From contig JASKMD010000017.1 in the NCBI GenBank assembly GCA_030144725.1, forward strand, positions 11,810,409-11,874,408: a stretch of DNA of 64,000 nucleotides, in the 5' to 3' direction. Origin of the DNA: Haematococcus lacustris (taxonomy: Eukaryota > Chlorophyta > Chlorophyceae > Chlamydomonadales > Haematococcaceae). Positions 49,601 to 64,000 of the stretch are shown here, in pieces. The notes under the pieces were generated by a model. It made no database searches. It was not told where the DNA came from and saw nothing but the letters and a program-made list of their open reading frames with translations. Made by a program: the position numbers and the translations under genes. Each line of letters begins with the position of its first letter. Within the stretch, counting starts at the first letter, position 1.

Positions 49601-50577
49601 TTCGGCTGCATGGCTGGCCAGACAGCATTGTGAGCGACAGAGGACCTAACCTGAACAACAACAGGTTCTTTGTTGAGCTGGCGGCGCTGCTCCAGGTGGA
49701 CCTGGACCTATCCAGTGCTTACCACCCCCAGACGGATGGTCAGACGGAACGCATGAACCGGGTGATAGAGGAGATGTTGCGGCACTACATCAGGCCCGAC
49801 CAGAAGGACTGGGCTGAGCACTTACCCCTCGTCGAGTTCGCCATCAACAACGCCTGGCAGGAGTCCACCCGTTGCACGCCCTTCTATCTAAACTATGGCT
49901 ACCATCCGCGAGTGGCTGAGCTGCTGGACCTGCCCCAGAAAGTGCCGCAGGCGCACGAGTTCGTGGCCAATGCGAGGCAGGCGGTGGAGCAGGCCAGGCA
50001 ATGCCTAGCCCGAGCGCAGAAGCGCATGAAGGCCTATCAGGATGCTAAGCGGCGTGACGCGGTGTTTGAACCTGGCGACATGGTGTTGTTGAGCACACAA
50101 AACATGAGGGGCAGAGTGGGCCAGCCTGGTGCCAGAAAGCTGAAGCCACGATATGTCGGTCCTTTCCAAGTTGAGTACATGGTGGGCAGAGCAGCAGTGA
50201 AGCTGGACCTGCCTGAGGAGTGGTCTCGGGTCCATAACGTGTTCCATGTGTCCCTGGTGAAGCCTTACAGGACCTACGATGCCTCTGACCAGGTGCCTGG
50301 GCATGCAGGCCCACCTCCACTACAGTGGCTAGATGGAGAGCCAGAGTACCAGGTGGAAAAGGTGGTGGATCACCGGCTGGCCAAGAGCCAAGGCAAGCGG
50401 GGTGGCAAGCCCAAGAAGAGGCAGTTGGAGTTCCTGGTCAAGTGGCAGGGTCATGGGGACGAGCACAACACGTGGGAGTCCAGGTCACAGCTGGTGGGAT
50501 GCCAGGAATTGTTGGCTGCTTACCTACAGAAGCACGGTTTGGAGTCTGATATGGTGGAGGCTGAGGCGGTGGGCTGA
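46627..50577 (+). CDS. pol: Chromovirus Pol: protease, RT, RNase H, integrase, chromodomain
   Basis: The frame is open from the codon after the gag UAG to 50577 (about 1316 codons) and probably made as a Gag-Pol fusion. Protease: MMDTGATFSI near 46825-46855 and a LILGSDWLF flap-end motif near 47062. Reverse transcriptase: CIDYRALNKLTVKDRYPLPR, SSLDLQSGYHQI and the YIDD active site at 47995-48006. RNase H: CTDASLVGTGAVL near 48450, and TDHNPL near 48645. Integrase: an H-x-H / CHSC-type zinc site (49230-49375), then VSLDLIV, IVSDRGPN and YHPQTDGQTER. A GPF/Y-type module has KPRYVGPFQV and VFHVSLVKPY. The C-terminal chromodomain (about 50343-50545) has YQVEKVVDHR, LVKWQGHGDEHNTWE. Chromodomains direct such elements to modified histone chromatin. 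All catalytic residues are present. Confidence 0.95.
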   Translation, partial: GFAWWEQGADLPGPPLDESIPVFQEGSLCKKLTLACAPTEALFDKAETLQLPFMYVGRFGGRPCLIMMDTGATFSIISEQWLEKHKIGTADATLERGVMAPTSVLTANNERVVLKEKRTGLLEIQKSKTTLMARVMPRVIEGVDLILGSDWLFVHDVMMKPKHGVCTLLSPEGKPVNLLALRPKHLPSFEAVAQAAAASGGLVEPVEPLSVGQTARLLRKGCRSLLLLVQPGSDSDKEGWLKGSLAAAVAGCKESSERDKPELVTDAELQAVLDEYSDVFQDMPSGLPPDRGVGHTIRLEAEALPPYKRPYKLSPREEAEVKRQVSELQARGLIEPSSSPYGAPVLFVEKKDGSLRMCIDYRALNKLTVKDRYPLPRIDDLFDKLAGKKVFSSLDLQSGYHQIRITEADRPKTAFLTPMGQFQFKVLCFGLTNAPATFQRAMNNVFRPLINKSVLVYIDDILVMSNSAEEHVQHLREVLELMRQHKLYAKRSKCEFNKTELAFLGHIVGEHGIAVDPAKVKVVREWHVPRNLKDLQAFLGLANYFRRFIPNFSAIAAPLTDLTSKTAAAQFDWQKFGEAQMKAFNGLKDALCSAPVLALPDFTKPFVVCTDASLVGTGAVLLQEGKPIAYTSKKLSPPETRYSTGDQELLAIIRAVREWRCYLDGAVDVTIQTDHNPLIYLQTQANLSRRQTRWMEELSRYKYEIKYHPGADNVADPISRNPALSMPDTESCPVLLLVPGREGAVLAATTRRTAAELRKVAEREQAVARERAYEAGKLTPPADMAADTPRGLQPGGGEALRQDTQQQEASDGSDPTTLLQAVRRAYGADKRFDEAAFTSKLHRLEGLWLTERGQVVVPNDEKLRRRVIHTMHDAKSAGHLGMTKTLEQVTRYFDWQGVSEAVKHYVRTCHSCQLNKSSAQKPAGKLQPLPIPLRPWGSVSLDLIVKLPASGPAKYDSILVIVDRLTKMVHLARTWERMTAVQYAKLFVDNVFRLHGWPDSIVSDRGPNLNNNRFFVELAALLQVDLDLSSAYHPQTDGQTERMNRVIEEMLRHYIRPDQKDWAEHLPLVEFAINNAWQESTRCTPFYLNYGYHPRVAELLDLPQKVPQAHEFVANARQAVEQARQCLARAQKRMKAYQDAKRRDAVFEPGDMVLLSTQNMRGRVGQPGARKLKPRYVGPFQVEYMVGRAAVKLDLPEEWSRVHNVFHVSLVKPYRTYDASDQVPGHAGPPPLQWLDGEPEYQVEKVVDHRLAKSQGKRGGKPKKRQLEFLVKWQGHGDEHNTWESRSQLVGCQELLAAYLQKHGLESDMVEAEAVG

Positions 50578-50689
50578 TGTGAGGAGGCCATGAAAGGAAC
50601 TCAGACACCTAGCGCTAGTGTGGGCGCGAGTGACGGCACAATGTGCCTGAGCGGGGCAGCACCACGGTGGTCAGCTGAGTGCAGCTGAG

Positions 50690-50704
50690 CCAGGTGGGGG
50701 GGAA
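50690..50704 (+). promoter_or_regulatory. Chromovirus polypurine tract
   Basis: aggtgggggggaa abuts the 3' LTR start at 50705, the expected site for plus-strand priming. Confidence 0.85.
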
Positions 50705-50894
50705 TGTTACGTGACCATGCTGAGTAAGATCGCATGCGGCCGAATATCTGAAAGGTCTCTAGTGACATGACAAGTCCCCTGTGAGAAATGTGTGAGTGGT
50801 GAGGTGTTCTGAGGCTGGGTTCGATACCCAGGCAGATGGACTACGCCCTGATCTGTGTAGGCACACTTGGAACACCATTGCCACGAACGCAACA
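50705..50894 (+). repeat. Chromovirus 3' LTR (190 bp)
   Basis: By direct reading it is identical to 44844-45033. TACGG follows at 50895-50899. Confidence 0.95.
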
Positions 50895-50899
50895 TACGG

Positions 50900-51296
50900 T
50901 CATTATGCCGCTTTGTCGCCACAGGCTATTCCAAATAGCGCATGACGTCAAGTTACGCAGAAAGCATCTAGTGCGAAGTGTTTCCGCAATAGCAAGCTCG
51001 CAGCTAGCGAGCTGCCGCGAACGTATGCTTTCGCATGGGGGCGTGCTTTTCTCGCGACGGAGTAGTATCCCGCTACGAGCCCGGGATTGTGTCAGTGGGG
51101 CCTGTGCGTCCTGCCGAGGTATGTTTTCAGGGATTACTGATCTGTCTCAAAGGTGGTCATGTTTGGCGTTTAGCGCCGTTCCGCTCGCGAACAGTCTCGT
51201 CCACCGCCCATCTATACTAGTCGCAGACTCTGCATCAGTCAAGCTAGCAGATACAGGGGACGCCCCCCGAAGAATGTTGATGACATCATGTTACAT
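50900..51296. other. Unassigned DNA after the chromovirus
   Basis: No gene is supported. Confidence 0.4.
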
Positions 51297-51733
51297 CGCC
51301 GCTAACAGGCGCCTCCTCAAGGACCTGCCCCCACCCTACCAAAGCCTCCAACAGCCAACAGCCCTCAGCCTCGAGACCAGGCAGAACCCACCAATGTCAG
51401 ACCACAGGTACATGCAAGCCCATGCAGCCAAGCGGCTCTAATGCAAGGGGTGTCGCACTATTGCTTGCGCCATGCACTGACGTGCATGGAGGGCCCTGTG
51501 CCTCCACAGGCTGCTGCTGCTGTCTCCCCCCTCTTGCCCAAGACCCATAACCAAGAGGCATGGCCATGTGGGGACAAGCCCCAGGACAGCATGCGGGGCG
51601 AGGGCGACCGGGAGCTGGCCACCATCCTGAAACTGGTCAGATCGATCTTTCAGGTCAGCCATGCCGCCTGGCCACTGAGGCCATGCAGGCAGCAGCGGAT
51701 AGTAGCCAGCAGTGAAGTGGCACAGTTGCTGCT

Positions 51734-51789
<56 letters not shown>

Positions 51790-51815
51790 CTGAGGGACAG
51801 CTGGGCCTGGCTTGA
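51297..51815 (+). CDS. Possible Gln-rich coding exon(s), unrecognised
   Basis: A plus-strand frame at 51441-51815 reads with ordinary composition (GDRELATILKLVRSIFQVSH), then a CAG run of about 20 codons (51729-51788), ending PEGQLGLA-stop. A GT dinucleotide follows AGATCGATCTTTCAG at 51655, so the poly-Gln part may be intron or a separate exon. It could be 5' sequence of the kinase gene or a remnant of another gene; neither can be shown. Confidence 0.25.
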
Positions 51816-52600
51816 CAGCCACACCATGCTGGCTGCTGCCATGGCACCTCATGCCTGAGCTGAGCAGCATTGCCCAGGTCAGACAACCACCCAGCCGCCT
51901 TGAGGGGCTGGGACAGGGCTGGGCCACGTCAGCACAACCCAGACAGACACAACCGGTAGCAGGCCACATGGAGCCTGCTCAGGGGCACGCTGCAGGCAAG
52001 AGCAGAGCTTCCCTCTCTGCCGTAACTTGAGGGGGAAGGTCAGGACTGGAGCGCTGACATGGGGCATGTGTGTAGGCCCCGCTGCACCCAAGGACAGAAC
52101 TGAATACCCCTGGGCTAGAAATGTCAAAGTCACGTCGTGTGCATGGACCTGCACAGACACAGGGTGTCGGTGTCAGGGCAGCTGAGCTCACTTGGCCTGG
52201 CCAGCAGCAGCAGCCAGTGTTAAAGGGACACCCCCACCCCTCAAGGCCCCCACCCAGCCTCGCTGGCTGGACTCAGAGGTGTCCAACACCACCAACAGGC
52301 AACAAGCAGGCAGACGTTCAGAAGCAGGCAGGGGCAGCTAGGGTGCTGCTGGAGTGCACCTATGAGCCGTGAGAGCTCAGCCAGGCTGCATGGCTGCTGT
52401 GAAAGGCCCTAGGCCGTGCATCAAGGGGTGAAGCGGCATGAGGTACTCCAGTCCTGGTGGGGGCCGGGGTAGAGCTGGCAGCTTAGTAGGCTGGGACAGG
52501 GTGTGGACAAGGTGCGCTGCTGCTGCCTGGTTGTGTGATTGAGGGGGTGTGATGCTTGCATTGCACTTACTCTGGGCTGACCTGTGTGGAGTATCAGCCT
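51816..52600. other. Unassigned DNA upstream of the kinase exons
   Basis: It probably holds the undetected first exon(s) or promoter of the kinase gene. No start codon with a supported splice connection was found. Confidence 0.35.
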
Positions 52601-52637
52601 GGTGTGGGTGCGCAGGGCCTGCTGCTGGGTGCCAGGT

Positions 52638-61392
<8,755 letters not shown>

Positions 61393-62258
61393 ACCACATC
61401 AGGCAAAGGGCGCAGGGCTGCCACACGTCACTTGGAGCTGTTGCTTACAACATGAAGAGCATGTGTTTCATGCCAACATCGATCGCCGCATCCTCCGGGG
61501 TGGGGGTAGGAAATCAGGTATTGGTACCGGCTGCAGGTCACAGACATTCAGATTGGAATACAGTTAACACACACCCTACCCATTAGTAGGGGCAACAATG
61601 TGCTGCTTGGGGCAAGCCGTGGCTGAATTGCTAAACTGTTTTGTTAGGTTTGGACCCATGTTGATGGCGCCAGCAGCTTGGGTAGTTCCGCAACCTTTGG
61701 GAGTGGGCCCCATGAGGCATGACTAACCCTTGTTGGGTCAGCAAGGGTGTGGGAGCTCAGCCTTTGACTGTTGACGCCTTGGCCCTCATGAAGGGTCCGT
61801 GACTGTACCTGGCTACCGCCACCACTGCGCACCATGGTAGCGGCAAGGACAAGGCTATAGAGTGCCCCCCTGCAACCCCTGCTGAAAGGGTATGCAGCCA
61901 CGAATGGTAAGGCACATGATACACACGTGTAAGGTATGGGAAGGTTTTTCCCGCTGAGACAATACTAGATCTGTACCAGGGGCCCTGTGCGTGGGTCCAA
62001 TTGGGCTTACTTTGACCGGGCACCCGTGGAAAGTGAGGTGTGGACCAGTGTTTTTTTCGTTTCGCCATGGCGCATGATCACGTGGCAAAATGACGTGGCA
62101 TAGGTTCATACCCTTGAGTTTATAGCTCGATCTTACTTCAAAAGTCGCTCAGGTGAAATCAACAGCAAAAGTCACGCTGAAACACGCAATTTCGCAGGTA
62201 AAAGCCAGAATGTATAACGCCGTGAGTGGTAATGCGAAACGACGCGAAACAAAAGCAC
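61393..62258. other. Unassigned DNA 3' of the kinase gene
   Basis: It includes the kinase 3' UTR. No gene is supported; a tgtaa motif occurs at 61927, rather far for a polyadenylation signal. Confidence 0.4.
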
Positions 62259-62339
62259 TGGTGTGCACTGTGCTCCATGCTGCACCGGTTGTGTCAACGG
62301 TTGACACAACCGGTGCAGCATGGAGCACAGTGCACACCA
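62259..62339. repeat. 81-bp near-perfect palindrome
   Basis: 40-nt arms (62259-62298 and 62300-62339) are exact reverse complements around a single central g (62299). The arms begin tggtgtgcactgtgctccat. As RNA this would be a 40-bp hairpin with an almost absent loop; as DNA it is a cruciform former. It may be the fused ends of a foldback element or an inverted-repeat small-RNA source. Confidence 0.95.
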
Positions 62340-62508
62340 CCGTTGAGTCAACCCCAGTGCCCTTATCGTTGCAGTCCAATTTTTGGACCCTACAGCTAGT
62401 CCAGTATACAGCAGGAAATGTAATGAAACACAGGCTGCGAGCTCATTATTGAACATGTTTCACTGTCACTATTTCATGCTGGGGTTGACTTGCTCTAGCT
62501 GGCTGTCG

Positions 62509-62553
62509 CAATTAGTACAAGGCCACTTGCGCAGAAGAGCCTTGTACTAATTG
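62509..62553. other. 15-bp stem, 15-nt loop hairpin
   Basis: caattagtacaaggc (62509-62523) pairs exactly with gccttgtactaattg (62539-62553). It lies 170 bp from the palindrome, in AT-richer DNA. Confidence 0.8.
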
Positions 62554-62829
62554 TCGGGCATGTACATTATGGCGCGCCTGGAAAAATCTCTAAGAGATGA
62601 CCCAATATGATCAAGCCAGAGAATATGATGAATTATGATCAAGGCAAAACCGAGCAAGTCAAGTGCGCGTTAGCTGCGATGGCAAGAACTTCACCCGTGA
62701 TACCTCCCTGGGCGGAACATGAAACTCAGAAACAATGTACACCCACTCCTGGCCTGGCCTGCCCGATCACCCACATGTACACCCAGTCTCGGCCTGGCCT
62801 GCTCGGCTTTGGTATGGCTGGGCGGGCGT

Positions 62830-63990
62830 GCAGCGGGGCAGGCGCAGCAGGCAGGCGAGGCAATGGCAGTGGCGGCGCAACAGAGGAGGGCAGCAGTAGG
62901 CACAGGATCGAGTGCTTTTGCGGAACTGCCGACAGCGGGAGATGCCACGACGCACACCGCCCCCTTGCCGGTAGCAGCAGGTGGTGTGGCACTTGGGGAT
63001 GGGGTGGGGTGGGGTGGGGGTGGGGGTGGGGGTACTGCATGCGCTGCATGCTGAGCTGACCCACGAAATGCAAATGTTTTCATCACACCCTTTGCTGTTG
63101 CCTGGAAGAACACCGCACATCATGAGTCATGTATTGGAGTGACGTGGTGCGAGAGAGGTGGCTACTGCCTAAGGCCCACATCCTCACCCTCACCCAGGAG
63201 TGTGACCACTGTGTACTGAAGGTGTGACCAGTGGAGCCTGGGACTCTGGCTGGGGCAGCTCGCCTGGCAAAGCCCTGGGCCCACCGCTGTCCCGCCTCAG
63301 CAGTGCTCGCGGAAGGCAGGGCAGCGGCAGCGGTTTGTCGGCCTAGGGAAGGGGCAGCGCAGGAGCGGGGGGTGCTGCCAAGCGTCATGGCAGCGCTCAG
63401 ACATGGATTGTCATGGAGTTTGCTGATCACGGTTGCCTGCAGGTGGGTCGGGGTGGCAAAGGAGGGAGGGAGGGAGGGAGGGAGGGAGGGAGGGAGGGAG
63501 GGAGGGAGGGAGGGAGGGAGGGAGGGAGAGGGAAGGAGCAGGGGGATGGGTGAGGGGCTAGCCAGGAGCAATGGAAAGGGGGTGCAAGTCGGAGAGGGTG
63601 TGAGTAGGGGTGTAGGAGGGTGCTTGGGACTAGAGCGGGAGGGAGGTGGAGGAAAGGAGGAGGGGGTTGAAGGGGGAGGGTCCTGGTGAAAGCATTTAGA
63701 AAGGGGCTGATGCAAAGCTGTCAACGCATTCAAACAAAGTGCTGCGGCCCCTCTGTTGTCAGCAAGATGTTTGATGTGTGACGTGGCTGGATTGCTGTGT
63801 CAGCAGCATGTGTGATCAGTGTGGGTGTATGATGTCTGAGTGAGGGGTGGGTTGGGTCGGGTAGGGTGGGGTGGGGTAGGGTGGGTTGGGTCGGGTAGGG
63901 TGGGGCAGCAGGCGCAGGATCGAGTGGCTGGTGGGTTAGGGTTGTTAGGCCTAACCTTGGCCCAGAACGAAGCCACCACCCGCCGACGCT
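62830..63990 (+). pseudogene. Partial duplicate of the kinase gene (insert, hinge exon and intron)
   Basis: 62830-63593 is nearly identical to 57388-58156. It covers the end of the Gln/Ala-rich insert, the TWIVMEFADHGCLQ hinge exon (ending at 63442) and the GGGA intron repeat. From about 63809, similarity to 58157-58235 resumes after 215 bp of extra DNA. No other kinase exon is present up to the window end, so as seen it cannot encode a kinase. More exons could lie outside the window. Confidence 0.8.
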
Positions 63991-64000
63991 GTGCAGCCAC

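Larger units (their letters stand above)
44844..50894 (+). mobile_element. Intact Ty3/gypsy chromovirus, 6.05 kb
   Basis: The element has two 190-bp LTRs that look identical base for base, a TACGG target duplication, a leader, gag, pol with the Ty3 order PR-RT-RNaseH-IN, a C-terminal chromodomain and a polypurine tract. No frameshift or stop is seen inside gag or pol apart from the single UAG between them. Identical LTRs mean insertion was recent relative to the mutation rate, and the copy may be active. Confidence 0.96.

Overview
This window is nuclear DNA of a GC-rich eukaryote, most likely a chlorophycean green alga. The evidence is spliced genes with GT/AG introns of 70 to 2800 bp, glutamine-rich coding exons, introns loaded with C/G-rich pentanucleotide satellites, a chromodomain Ty3 retrotransposon, an L1/Tx1-like LINE, and a GAF-PAS-tyrosine-kinase-like protein whose catalytic loop reads HGDLSAWN. 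Nothing looks bacterial: no operons, Shine-Dalgarno sites or CRISPR. The species cannot be named from sequence alone.

Layout. (1) 785-10659: a full-length LINE on the minus strand with an apparent 13-bp target duplication, an intact ORF2 (AP-endonuclease plus reverse transcriptase), and an ORF1 split by a 1847-bp LTR miniature element (TRIM-like, 6721-8567). (2) 10.7-14 kb: mostly unassigned DNA with a 1.13-kb TIR transposon (12597-13725). (3) 14.1-17.7 kb: an unrecognised spliced gene with hydrophobic segments; a 2.7-kb CCCCA/CTGGG satellite follows its last visible exon. (4) 20.4-36.4 kb: a graveyard of DNA transposons. It holds an internally deleted hAT copy, a DDE-type transposon next to its own deletion derivative, and three partial copies of an unrecognised multi-part family. 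One of those copies is split by a 1.66-kb TIR element for which an empty site exists in the same window. (5) 36.9-42.3 kb: a MYB-repeat gene with a long glutamine-rich tail. (6) 44844-50894: an intact chromovirus (Ty3/gypsy) with identical 190-bp LTRs and a 5-bp target duplication. Its gag and pol share one frame, separated by a single UAG. (7) About 52.6-61.4 kb: a GAF-PAS-kinase gene with 14 exons modelled, most of its larger introns carrying a different microsatellite. (8) 61.4-64 kb: an 81-bp palindrome and a partial duplicate of the kinase gene.

Only three host genes are supported: the membrane-like gene, the MYB gene and the kinase gene. They are not an operon and no functional link between them is visible. 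The strongest story is a layered history of transposition that can be read directly from target duplications, an empty site and a restored reading frame. Exon borders were read by eye from splice consensus and phase; no alignment or search was run, and family names rest on motifs seen in the sequence.
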